Of a DNA stretch of 6,450 bases, positions 1 through 6,108 are shown piece by piece. The notes under the pieces are model-generated. The model saw nothing but the letters and a program-made list of their open reading frames with translations. It was not told the DNA's origin and did no database searches. The stretch's first letter is position 1; every line of letters begins with the position of its first letter. The translations under genes were made by a program, and so were the position numbers. Origin of the DNA: CAYZTD01 sp964638155 (GTDB taxonomy: Archaea > Thermoplasmatota > E2 > DHVEG-1); assembly GCA_964638155.1 (NCBI GenBank), contig CAZWYI010000058.1, positions 1 through 6,450 on the forward strand, read 5' to 3'.

Positions 1-45
1 CGGGTCTTACGCTATCGCTTCAGACCGCGCAGTATTCCCAGCCGT
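1..45. repeat. GC-rich palindromic intergenic sequence at left edge
   Basis: This stretch is about 60% G+C in a window that is otherwise very AT-rich. It contains an inverted repeat, GGTCT (3-7) with AGACC (22-26). Read on the minus strand it holds GAAGCGATAGCGTAA, which matches GAAGCGAAGGCGGAA at the right edge of the window (minus strand) at 12 of 15 positions. I read it as part of a dispersed GC-rich palindromic repeat, cut by the window edge. I considered a piece of a structural RNA gene but could not place it in 5S, 16S, SRP or RNase P RNA. Confidence 0.4.
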
Positions 46-62
46 AAAATAAAAACAAAAAT
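46..62 (-). terminator. T-rich terminator after nadM
   Basis: Immediately past the nadM stop codon the minus strand reads as successive T-runs (T5, T4, T5, T4) broken by single bases. Oligo-T tracts without a strong hairpin are the usual intrinsic terminator in archaea. This would end the lonB-nadM transcription direction. Confidence 0.5.
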
Positions 63-64
63 TA

Positions 65-565
65 TTAATCTGATATATTTTTAATTCTTTTTACTCCATC
101 TATCTTCTTGATTAAATCTTCAACTGTTTCCGGTACACATTTTTCCCAGTTTTCATTATTTTTTATTCTATTTCTTATCTCTTTACCAGAATAGTTATCT
201 TTGTTAAAAATAGGTGTATCAACTACTTTAAATGCCTTTTCTTCAAATAATTTTTTTGTAAAAGTGCTATTAGTAATCACTACATCAAAATTTTTTGTAA
301 TTGATAAAACATGGTCTACCCACTTTGGTGGATTATGGATATCAGGTATTGGAATAATTCTAAAATCTTTAATATTATTCTTATTTAATGTCTTTTTTAT
401 CATATTTTTTCTTTCTTTAAAACTAAAAGGATTTTTTATGGTGTTTTGATACTGAGAAGAACCTATACCAATTATAATTTCATCATATTTTTCTAAAGCA
501 TATTTTATAACTTTCAAGTGTCCCTTGTGAAAAGGTTGAAATCTACCTATAAACAAAGCATTCAT
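65..565 (-). CDS. nadM: Nicotinamide-nucleotide adenylyltransferase (archaeal NMNAT)
   Basis: The product (166 aa) should join nicotinamide mononucleotide and ATP to give NAD+ and pyrophosphate, the central step of NAD synthesis, in the cytoplasm. Residues 7-16 read GRFQPFHKGH, the nucleotidyltransferase signature with the (H/T)xGH motif at H13-H16. Residues 126-131 read SGKEIR, the second phosphate-binding motif; archaeal enzymes usually have SGTxIR, so K128 in place of Thr is a small oddity. W140 and the VPxxV stretch near 144-148 match the family C-terminus. Length is normal for archaeal NMNAT (about 165-180 aa). The ATG at 565 sits directly before the signature, with AGGAT six bases upstream as a weak ribosome-binding site. 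It lies 62 bases downstream of lonB on the same strand and may be partly co-transcribed with it, though T-runs intervene. Confidence 0.93.
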   Translation of the reverse strand: MNALFIGRFQPFHKGHLKVIKYALEKYDEIIIGIGSSQYQNTIKNPFSFKERKNMIKKTLNKNNIKDFRIIPIPDIHNPPKWVDHVLSITKNFDVVITNSTFTKKLFEEKAFKVVDTPIFNKDNYSGKEIRNRIKNNENWEKCVPETVEDLIKKIDGVKRIKNISD

Positions 566-585
566 AGTGATATCCTATATTAAAC

Positions 586-625
586 AAAAACAAAAAAAGG
601 TTATTAAATCTTTAATAAAAAAAAA
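586..625 (-). terminator. T-runs between lonB and nadM
   Basis: Just past the lonB stop the minus strand carries T9 (617-625), then T7 (592-598) and T5 (586-590). These suit archaeal termination of lonB. They also suggest that nadM may have its own start of transcription or depend on read-through. No hairpin is needed or seen. Confidence 0.45.
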
Positions 626-627
626 CT

Positions 628-2748
628 TTAATTATCCTCATCTTTAGATGTATGAGAGACATTAACGTTTTTTTCTGATTCAAGCTCCATTTTACCAGTT
701 ATATCTAGTGGTTTTAGAGATTTTAATTTTTTAAGAAGCTGTTTTTTACCTTTTCCTTCTAGAGCATGCTCAATTACATCTGGCAGGGTAGAAACAGGTA
801 TAATCTTTACTTTATCTTTATATTTTTCCTCAATTAATACATCATTCAGATTAGATTTTGGAACTAAAACCTTTTTAACACCAGCATTTGCAGCAGCTTC
901 CACTTTTGCTGTAACGCCACCAATAGGAAGAACTGTACCTCTAATACTTAAAGAACCGGTCATTGCCACATCTTGACTTACTGGCACTCCTTCCATAGCA
1001 GAAATTACAGCTGTTGTAACAGCTATACTTGCTGAGTCGCCCTCTAATCCCTCATATGTACCTATAAACTGTATGTGTATATCATGTTTAGAGATATCTC
1101 GTCCCATATACTTTTTGATAATTGCAGAAATATTTTGAACTGATTCTTTTGCTATTTCACCTAGTTTTCCAGTAGCAATAACTTTTCCCTCAGATTTAGA
1201 TCCTGCTGGTGTAACTTCCGCTACAATTGGAAGAACCAATCCAGAAAATTCACTCATAGAAGGATCAGCTGAATGAACGGCGAGGCCATTAACTACACCT
1301 ACTTCAGATCCTTTGATTTTAAAAGAACGATATTCTTGACGTCTTTCTATTGCTCTATCTACTACTTGTTGCTCTAGAGATTTTGCTATTTTCTTTGCTT
1401 CAAGTACTTCCTCAACCGAAACTACCTTTGATTTATTTTCATACGCGATATCACCAGCTGAACGGACTAAACCACCTAGTTCTCTAAGACGAAGAGAGAG
1501 TTTTCCTTTACGTCCAGCACGACGCTGGGCTTCATGGATTATCTCTCCGACAGCATCACGGCTAAAATGTGATATTTTTTTATCTTTTTTAATTTCTTGA
1601 GCTACAAAACGTATGAGTTTTTTTCGGTTTTCGTTATTATCATCCATTGAACTATTCAAATAAACTTCATACCCATAACCACGAATACGTGATCTAAGCG
1701 CCGGATGCATACCTTTTAAAGCATCTAAATTACCTGCAGATACTAAAATGAAATCACATGGTACCGGTTCTGTTTTCACCATAGCGCCAAAGCTACGCTC
1801 AGATTGACCAGTAATTTGAAATTTTTTCTCCTGAATTGCTGTAAGCAAATGCTGTTGTGATGGAAGGCTTAAAGTGTTAATTTCATCGATATATAAAACA
1901 CCTTTATGAGCCCTATGTATAGCTCCAGCTTCAACTAGCTGATGAGGTGGAGTTTCTAATCCTGCAGACTGGAATGGATCATGTCGAACATCACCAAGCA
2001 AAGCACCTGAATGAGCAGCTGTTGCCTCTACAAAAGGAGGGGAATCCTTTTTATCGTGTGCAACTAATATCTTTGGAACATTATGTAGGGTATTCCGCTG
2101 CATTAGAGCCCCTCTTGAAAATATTAGAAATAAAAATACAGCTCCAATAATTCCAAATAATACATATTCAAAATGAAATGTAGGCTCAGGATTATCACCA
2201 AAAAATTCCCATGTAGCTGCAACAATTGATAATCCAATTATAATAAATGCAAACCAAGAAATAAATGTACTTTGTTGTTCTTTTTTCTTTTTTGCTTCAG
2301 CTCTTTGTGATTTTACAATATTTTTACCTTTTCCACCAGGTACTACTCTAATATGAGGCGTATTTGAATCCTCATTATTAGGATAAGCTATTATATCTTC
2401 AAGTTCTTCTCTTGGAAGAAAAGCAGTCATAGCTCGTGCAACCATTGATTTACCAGTACCAGGATCACCAATAAGCATGACATGCCTTTTTTGTTCAGCT
2501 GCCTTTCTTACAACATCTACAGCTTCATCTTGGCCAATAACTTGGTCTAGTAATAAATCTGGAACCCCGATGTCCTCAGTTGTTTTAAAATCCTGTTTTT
2601 TTATCCATTCATCAACTGGTACAAACTCTTTTTCTTTCTTTTTAGGAGTTTTCTCTGTTTTATTTGTTACTTTTTTAGATTGATCTTTTTCTTCTATCAA
2701 TTTGTCCACCATTTCTCCAACAGAATCATCATTCACGCTAACACTCAT
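628..2748 (-). CDS. lonB: Membrane-anchored ATP-dependent protease LonB
   Basis: Archaeal LonB is an ATP-driven, ring-forming serine protease held on the inner face of the membrane; it degrades misfolded and membrane proteins. The 706-residue product shows the full order: a charged Lys/Glu-rich N-terminal extension (about 1-50), Walker A GDPGTGKS (94-101), two membrane helices (about 161-183 and 193-212) inserted between Walker A and Walker B as is typical of LonB, Walker B VLYIDEIN (284-291), a sensor-1 region around N340, and the Lon protease domain. The catalytic dyad is S572 in EGDSAS and K615 in GGVTAKVEAA. The N-terminal extension and the hydrophilic tail (about 680-706) make it somewhat long for LonB. 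The ATG at 2748 has no clear Shine-Dalgarno; TATA-like sequences lie close upstream, suggesting a short or absent leader. Divergent from the gene at 2917 and upstream of nadM. Confidence 0.97.
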   Translation of the reverse strand: MSVSVNDDSVGEMVDKLIEEKDQSKKVTNKTEKTPKKKEKEFVPVDEWIKKQDFKTTEDIGVPDLLLDQVIGQDEAVDVVRKAAEQKRHVMLIGDPGTGKSMVARAMTAFLPREELEDIIAYPNNEDSNTPHIRVVPGGKGKNIVKSQRAEAKKKKEQQSTFISWFAFIIIGLSIVAATWEFFGDNPEPTFHFEYVLFGIIGAVFLFLIFSRGALMQRNTLHNVPKILVAHDKKDSPPFVEATAAHSGALLGDVRHDPFQSAGLETPPHQLVEAGAIHRAHKGVLYIDEINTLSLPSQQHLLTAIQEKKFQITGQSERSFGAMVKTEPVPCDFILVSAGNLDALKGMHPALRSRIRGYGYEVYLNSSMDDNNENRKKLIRFVAQEIKKDKKISHFSRDAVGEIIHEAQRRAGRKGKLSLRLRELGGLVRSAGDIAYENKSKVVSVEEVLEAKKIAKSLEQQVVDRAIERRQEYRSFKIKGSEVGVVNGLAVHSADPSMSEFSGLVLPIVAEVTPAGSKSEGKVIATGKLGEIAKESVQNISAIIKKYMGRDISKHDIHIQFIGTYEGLEGDSASIAVTTAVISAMEGVPVSQDVAMTGSLSIRGTVLPIGGVTAKVEAAANAGVKKVLVPKSNLNDVLIEEKYKDKVKIIPVSTLPDVIEHALEGKGKKQLLKKLKSLKPLDITGKMELESEKNVNVSHTSKDEDN

Positions 2749-2751
2749 TTA

Positions 2752-2763
2752 GATTAATTAATC
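2752..2763. promoter_or_regulatory. 12-bp perfect palindrome before lonB, possible operator
   Basis: GATTAATTAATC is a perfect inverted repeat lying between the lonB start codon and its TATA-like elements, so it overlaps the expected transcription start. An archaeal repressor bound here would block polymerase. In AT-rich DNA a palindrome of this kind can arise by chance, so an operator role is inferred. Confidence 0.3.
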
Positions 2764-2771
2764 ACACTGTT

Positions 2772-2792
2772 GTATATAGGGGTTATATATCA
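2772..2792 (-). promoter_or_regulatory. TATA elements of the lonB promoter
   Basis: On the minus strand this region reads GATATATAACC followed by CTATATACA. The upstream box is centred about 39 bases before the ATG, which gives a leader of roughly 13 bases with the usual TATA-to-start distance. The downstream box would give an almost leaderless message. The lack of a Shine-Dalgarno before lonB agrees with either. The bases just upstream (AGAAAAATTG, minus strand) are purine-rich, as expected of a BRE. Confidence 0.5.
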
Positions 2793-2852
2793 ATTTTTCT
2801 TTAAATCTTCCTGAAATTGTGAGAAAATATAATAATTTACGACCTAAAAAGT

Positions 2853-2870
2853 TAATAAAATTTATATAAA
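2853..2870 (+). promoter_or_regulatory. Archaeal promoter (BRE plus TATA) for the gene at 2917
   Basis: TTTATATAAA at 2861-2870 is a near-ideal archaeal TATA box, preceded by A-rich AATAAAA in the BRE position. Transcription would start near 2890, giving a leader of about 25 bases that includes the GAGGAG ribosome-binding site at 2905-2910. It is the strongest promoter I see in the window, and it diverges from the lonB promoter about 75 bases away. Confidence 0.65.
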
Positions 2871-2916
2871 CATAAGAAATTCAAATAATTTATAAATCCG
2901 GGTTGAGGAGAATAAA

Positions 2917-3348
2917 ATGAATAAAGAAAATTTAAATAAAGAAATAATGGTAAAAGTAGTAGGAATATCCTTTATAATTGGTATTCTAATAGCTATTTTA
3001 ATAGGTATATATCAAGGTTTTTCAATAGAGCAAGAAAGTAATTTTATTGAAGAAGAAGCACTTGGAGGATGGGTTGCTTGGATTCTTGCATTAATCGGTT
3101 TAGTAGTAGGTCTTTTAGCAATAGCTGGCAGAGGAACAATAACTAAAGAAGAAACACCAGGATACTTAATGGCAGGGATAGCTTTAGTTGTAATGTATGC
3201 AGCTTTCCAAGGATCAGGTATCTCATCTGTTGGCCCTTGGCTTGGATCAATGTTACATGGCATTTCAGAATCACTAGCTATATTCGTTGCACCAACAATA
3301 ATTCTTCTGGCAATAAAATCAATATATGATATGGGTAAAGACGTTTAA
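2917..3348 (+). CDS. Small four-helix membrane protein, unknown function
   Basis: The 143-residue product has four hydrophobic segments, about 12-32, 50-70, 82-97 and 115-135. A short acidic loop (about 36-48, with EEEA) lies between the first two. I know of no catalytic motif in it. The pattern GGWVAWILALIGLVVGLL followed by a late VAPTIILLAIKSIYD segment resembles small conserved archaeal membrane proteins without an assigned role; this is an impression, not a match I can verify. The ATG is well supported: GAGGAG at 2905-2910 with a six-base spacer, under a strong TATA box. It is transcribed alone, since T-runs follow its stop directly. It diverges from lonB, so the two may respond to shared signals, but that is inference. 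Confidence 0.8.
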   Translation: MNKENLNKEIMVKVVGISFIIGILIAILIGIYQGFSIEQESNFIEEEALGGWVAWILALIGLVVGLLAIAGRGTITKEETPGYLMAGIALVVMYAAFQGSGISSVGPWLGSMLHGISESLAIFVAPTIILLAIKSIYDMGKDV

Positions 3349-3353
3349 TAAAA

Positions 3354-3389
3354 TTTTTTTCTATTTTTTTTATTTTAAAAAAAATATAG
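3354..3389 (+). terminator. T-run terminator after the 2917 gene
   Basis: T7 (3354-3360) and T8 (3364-3371) follow the stop codon within six bases. CTATTTTTTTT (3361-3371) and A8-TATAG (3377-3389) also form an imperfect inverted repeat, so the region could end transcription from either side. Oligo-T suffices in archaea. Confidence 0.6.
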
Positions 3390-3429
3390 TATTCACACTA
3401 ATTTATTTTTTTATTGAAATGAAAAGAAA

Positions 3430-3487
3430 TGCAGGGGAAGGGACCCTTGCCTGCTTACTATGCATAAAAATTGATGTTTTCTCCTGC
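3430..3487 (+). repeat. Intergenic structured element, copy A
   Basis: Starts with TGCAGGGGAAGGGA (3430-3443), identical to the start of copy B at 4187. GCAGG (3431-3435) can pair with CCTGC at 3450-3454, or, in a longer and stronger helix, GCAGGGGAAGG (3431-3441) can pair with TTTTCTCCTGC (3477-3487) with three G-T pairs. The two pairings exclude each other. A perfect 8-base palindrome, TATGCATA (3459-3466), lies inside. It ends 60 bases before the start codon at 3548 and may be in its leader. It also resembles the complement of a tRNA 3' end with most of the T-loop missing. Confidence 0.55.
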
Positions 3488-3534
3488 TGACATAAAAAGA
3501 TTAGATTTATGAGCAATTAATCTATTTTAGAATT

Positions 3535-3540
3535 GAGGAG
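3535..3540 (+). promoter_or_regulatory. Ribosome-binding site that fixes the 3548 start
   Basis: GAGGAG is followed by seven bases and then ATG at 3548, almost the same arrangement as before the 2917 gene (TTGAGGAGAAT in both). This excludes the in-frame TTG at 3533, which overlaps the site, and disfavours the ATG at 3542, which is only one base from it. Confidence 0.7.
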
Positions 3541-3547
3541 AATGAGG

Positions 3548-4165
3548 ATGGAAAAGAAAATAAAAACAACTTTGGTAGTAGTTAGTGTTGTAGTTATAAT
3601 TATCGCTGCAGTTTTAATTGTCATATTTCAAAACCATGATGGAGAGCAAGGTGAAAAAATTGAATTAGTAGGTTATATTAAAAAAACATCATTTAAGGCT
3701 ACGGCACTTAGTGATTTTCAACTATCAAATATTACAACAATTGGAGATTATGAAAGGAAAAGTTTGCTGGTTAGTTCTTCAATAAATCTATCGACATACG
3801 AAAATAAAAAAGTTAGAGTATTTGGCGAAATAATGGAAGTTGAATATCCTGAGGATTTGGAACATCCTTATCAGATTATGGGAACTATTCAGACATATAT
3901 TGTAATTGAGAATATTGAAATGTTGCTGATTAGCAGTGAAGATGAAGCCATTAATTATACGAAAAGTAACTCCGAAGTAAAAGAGTTTATGAACGAGCAG
4001 ATGGGTTCGCTATCATGGGATTCTGAAAATAGCACTATAGAAGCAATATATAACGAAACTGAGAATATTTGGATTGCAACAATTTGGCTTCCTAAAGACC
4101 GTCCGTTTGAGATTCGTTTGACTCCAGATTATATAATTACAAGTAAAGAGTATATTGGTCCATAA
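3548..4165 (+). CDS. Membrane-anchored protein with OB-like outer domain, unknown function
   Basis: The 205-residue product has one N-terminal membrane helix (about 8-27, after MEKKIKTT) and then a soluble part that should face outside. Residues about 37-126 look like an OB-type beta barrel: a strand opening with GYIKK, LSDFQLSNI, then KSLLVSSSINLSTYENKKVRV and FGEIMEVEY, and a closing strand IQTYIVIENIEML. The phrase 'idL..Y.nKkVrVfGEi' is the typical OB pattern. Residues about 130-205 (DEAINYTKSNSEV, then WIATIWLP and a C-terminal strand pair) recall a PepSY-like fold, more weakly. I cannot name a substrate. The frame is open upstream to a TTG at 3533, but the GAGGAG at 3535-3540 supports ATG 3548. 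It stands alone, flanked by direct repeats (copies A and B), which may mark it as a separately acquired unit. Confidence 0.75.
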   Translation: MEKKIKTTLVVVSVVVIIIAAVLIVIFQNHDGEQGEKIELVGYIKKTSFKATALSDFQLSNITTIGDYERKSLLVSSSINLSTYENKKVRVFGEIMEVEYPEDLEHPYQIMGTIQTYIVIENIEMLLISSEDEAINYTKSNSEVKEFMNEQMGSLSWDSENSTIEAIYNETENIWIATIWLPKDRPFEIRLTPDYIITSKEYIGP

Positions 4166-4186
4166 TGTCGATTTATTAAAAATTAG

Positions 4187-4260
4187 TGCAGGGGAAGGGA
4201 TTTGAACTGCATTTTAATGGCAAAAAACCATGTAAATGTATTAAATACTCCTTCCTAATT
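4187..4260 (+). repeat. Intergenic structured element, copy B
   Basis: Begins with the same TGCAGGGGAAGGGA as copy A and continues TTTGAACTGCA. TGCAG (4187-4191) and CTGCA (4207-4211) form a short stem. TGCATTT (4208-4214) pairs with AAATGTA (4234-4240), capped by ATGG/CCAT (4217-4220, 4228-4231) around a CAAAAAA loop. AATTAG (4181-4186) can also pair with CTAATT (4255-4260). From 4188 it aligns without gaps to copy C (33 of 41 positions, including 16 consecutive identities at 4213-4228). It sits about 100 bases before the start codon at 4289. A 13-codon frame (4217-4258, beginning MAKN) lies within it. Confidence 0.6.
4238..4248 (+). promoter_or_regulatory. Possible TATA box for the 4289 operon
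   Basis: TATTAAATA, inside the odd palindrome GTATT-A-AATAC, lies about 45 bases before the ATG. It would place the start of transcription near 4268, with a 20-base leader holding the GGGAGG site at 4278-4283. A second candidate, TTTATTAAA at 4172-4180, would instead put element B in the transcript. I cannot choose between them from sequence alone. Confidence 0.3.
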
Positions 4261-4288
4261 AAATAATCATAATGCGCGGGAGGCTATT

Positions 4289-4960
4289 ATGAAAAAACAA
4301 AACCAAGAAAAAATCATGTTGTTTTTAAAAAGAATTATAATAATTGAAATCATTCTCATTGCATTTCCATTTTTATTCTTTCTTTTCTCAAGGATTATCG
4401 GCATAGGTCATCCTGACTTATTTTTTATTATGCAAGTGACGATTATAACACCATTTGTCTTAATGATTCTTGGTGGATTAATGTTATTCGTATGGAGCGC
4501 CCCTTCAGAAGAGTTCTATAAATACGCAATTGGATTTTTGCGTTTTGATTTTAATAAGAAACGTGATAATACGTATAATAAATATTGGATATTGAGCTAT
4601 TTTGTATTTTGTGGATTGTATTTTTTTATATTTAGTATCTTTTTTTATTTTGCAGGTTTTAAAAATATCGGAACAGTGATTTTTTTAAGTTGGTTTGGTG
4701 TAATATTTCTTAGATTGCTACATTTTTATCCTCGCAGTTATAATACCTGTGGACAGTTTGGAAAACTTCTATTTACAACTTTTATACCTTTTGGTGTGTT
4801 ATTAGAAATTGGATTGATTTTTTTTAAGGGCATCACAATCTTATGGGACGAAATGATTGTTTACATTTTTTTCAGTCTAATGATGTTGCTTTCTACGTTG
4901 GCTGCTGAAATTCTAATGGTAGCTTTTAAAGAATTAATTAAAGGAATTCGGAAAAAATGA
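4289..4960 (+). CDS. Multi-pass membrane protein, unknown function
   Basis: I do not recognise this 223-residue protein. It is very hydrophobic, with about six membrane segments: roughly 12-37, 46-69, 101-122, 126-145, 158-180 and 187-210. A charged loop lies at about 71-100 (SEEFYKY, then DFNKKRDNTYNKYW). A second loop at about 142-158 carries LRLLHFYPRSYNTCGQFGK, with one His, one Cys and several Arg/Tyr; these are the best candidates for functional residues but match no motif I know. The C-terminus is basic (ELIKGIRKK). The start is well supported by GGGAGG at 4278-4283 with a five-base spacer. It is followed after 52 bases, with no T-run, by the 5013 gene, so it is probably the first gene of an operon with the CPBP protease. 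It could be a transport or protease-partner subunit, but that is a guess. Confidence 0.75.
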   Translation: MKKQNQEKIMLFLKRIIIIEIILIAFPFLFFLFSRIIGIGHPDLFFIMQVTIITPFVLMILGGLMLFVWSAPSEEFYKYAIGFLRFDFNKKRDNTYNKYWILSYFVFCGLYFFIFSIFFYFAGFKNIGTVIFLSWFGVIFLRLLHFYPRSYNTCGQFGKLLFTTFIPFGVLLEIGLIFFKGITILWDEMIVYIFFSLMMLLSTLAAEILMVAFKELIKGIRKK

Positions 4961-5012
4961 GATTAACTACTAAGAGCTTATTAATGAAAAAAGAATTGAA
5001 AGAGGTAGCATT

Positions 5013-5321
5013 ATGCCAGAATTTCCCCATGGATTAAATCGTGCTTTACAAGTTGTCTTTGGTGGATTTATTTTTGCACTAATTATTAGAGCAGTTTTAG
5101 AGGCATTTGGTTACAAAGAACTAATTGTTTTATTTAATTTACTATCAATAGCATTAATTATATTGTTGTTCCAAAAAATGAATTATTGGTCAATATCCTA
5201 CTTGATTGGATGGATAGCTGGATTAATGGCTTTCTGTCTAATATTAGAACCATGGGAAATTGTGCTATATGTAGTTGTTACATTTGTAATTTTATTTATC
5301 AAAATTCAAAGAAAAATATAG
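5013..5321 (+). CDS. Small four-helix membrane protein upstream of CPBP protease
   Basis: This 102-residue protein is unrecognised. Four hydrophobic segments fill nearly all of it (about 10-30, 35-54, 59-78, 80-98), leaving a short N-terminus (MPEFPHGLNR) and a basic end (KIQRKI). There is no soluble domain and no visible catalytic motif. AGAGGT at 5001-5006 lies six bases before the ATG, which supports the start. Its TAG stop overlaps the AGGAG ribosome-binding site of the next gene, and only 12 bases separate the two genes, so translation is probably coupled. Tight coupling to an intramembrane protease suggests a partner, regulator or substrate of that enzyme; this is inference from position only. 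Confidence 0.75.
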   Translation: MPEFPHGLNRALQVVFGGFIFALIIRAVLEAFGYKELIVLFNLLSIALIILLFQKMNYWSISYLIGWIAGLMAFCLILEPWEIVLYVVVTFVILFIKIQRKI

Positions 5322-5333
5322 GAGAAGTTAAAT

Positions 5334-6095
5334 ATGTTCATATTAGAAAAAATTAAAGAAAATCCAAGATTCATATATTCAATCACAGTTATTTTTTTAA
5401 TCTATTTTTTAATAGAATCATTATTCAAATATAGAATCTTGCCTTCATTTTCGTTTACCATCGGAAATGTATCCTTACCGCCATTTCAAGCAACACAAAT
5501 ACTTTTTGTTTTTCCATTGATGTTATTTCTCTCATATATTCTTTTTATTAGAAAAGGAACCATAAAATGGCAGGACCTTGGATTTAATAAAGGAAGAAAT
5601 GGTTTGCTAAACGCAATATCTTTAGGTCTGTTAGGTGGATTGGTAATAGGTGTTTATAATTATCTTTTGATGGATTATTTTCTTTTAAAAAATCAAGTTG
5701 TCGCTAATTTCATAGAAAAATGTCTTTTTGCACCAGTCTGGGAAGAATTCTTTAACAGAATTTTATTGCTTGTAATTATTGAAGCTGCAGTAATAATTAC
5801 TGTAGATAAATATTATTTTGAAAATCCAAAGTATAAAGATAAAATAACAGAAAAAACAAGAAAATATGATTTGTTTGGATTTTATTTGTTAATTTTATTT
5901 ATTGGAGGTATCTGGTTTGTCTGGTGGCATAGTATCTGGCAAAGTGGCAACATATTACTTGCAGGAATGATTGCAGGTGCAGTCTATTTGAAGACGAGGA
6001 GTATAATTGCTCCGGTAATTGTACATTCGATGAGTAATTTTGTAACAGGTGGATTTTTAATTCTAATTATTCATTATTTCAGTAGTTTTATGTAA
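5334..6095 (+). CDS. CPBP family intramembrane glutamic/metal-type protease
   Basis: The CPBP (CAAX protease and bacteriocin-processing, formerly Abi) family cuts substrates inside the membrane. The family includes eukaryotic Rce1 and bacterial bacteriocin-immunity proteins. All three core motifs are present in this 253-residue protein: EExxxR as EEFFNR (E137, E138, R142), FxxxH as FVWWH (F195-H199), and HxxxN as HSMSN (H231-N235). It should therefore be active. Hydrophobic segments lie at about 13-30, 52-72, 92-113, 141-157, 179-196, 205-219 and 236-250. A charged loop (about 158-178, YYFENPKYKDKITEKTRKYD) separates the first motif from the second and is longer than in many relatives. AGGAG at 5320-5324 precedes the ATG by nine bases and overlaps the stop of the preceding gene. 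The substrate is unknown; most prokaryotic members are uncharacterised. Confidence 0.9.
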   Translation: MFILEKIKENPRFIYSITVIFLIYFLIESLFKYRILPSFSFTIGNVSLPPFQATQILFVFPLMLFLSYILFIRKGTIKWQDLGFNKGRNGLLNAISLGLLGGLVIGVYNYLLMDYFLLKNQVVANFIEKCLFAPVWEEFFNRILLLVIIEAAVIITVDKYYFENPKYKDKITEKTRKYDLFGFYLLILFIGGIWFVWWHSIWQSGNILLAGMIAGAVYLKTRSIIAPVIVHSMSNFVTGGFLILIIHYFSSFM

Positions 6096-6108
6096 CCGAT
6101 TTAATGAC

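Noticed and set aside
1..45. Fragment of 5S or another structural RNA
   Set aside because: GC content and a GGGAATAC string on the minus strand first suggested it, but the flanking helices of 5S rRNA do not fit, and the similarity to the right edge favours a repeat.
201..449. Plus-strand open frame within nadM
   Set aside because: It is antisense to a clear NMNAT with its signature motifs; the hydrophobic product is the complement of Lys/Asn-rich codons.
1947..2150. Plus-strand open frame inside lonB
   Set aside because: It is antisense to the conserved LonB AAA+ region, has no ribosome-binding site worth noting, and its product looks like no protein.
2477..2683. Plus-strand open frame inside the 5' part of lonB
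   Set aside because: It is antisense to Walker A and the N-terminal extension; its Ser/Phe-rich product reflects the complement of Lys/Glu codons.
3012..3263. Minus-strand open frame within the 2917 gene
   Set aside because: The plus-strand frame has a strong promoter, ribosome-binding site and clear membrane helices; the antisense frame has none of these.
3533..3547. Longer start (TTG at 3533) for the OB-like protein
   Set aside because: The TTG overlaps the GAGGAG ribosome-binding site, which is well placed for the ATG at 3548; the extra residues (MRRMR) precede a typical N-terminus.
4187..4260. Functional tRNA gene on the minus strand
   Set aside because: Only the last 20 bases of a tRNA 3' end are matched; no anticodon arm, D arm or acceptor 5' strand is present beyond it.
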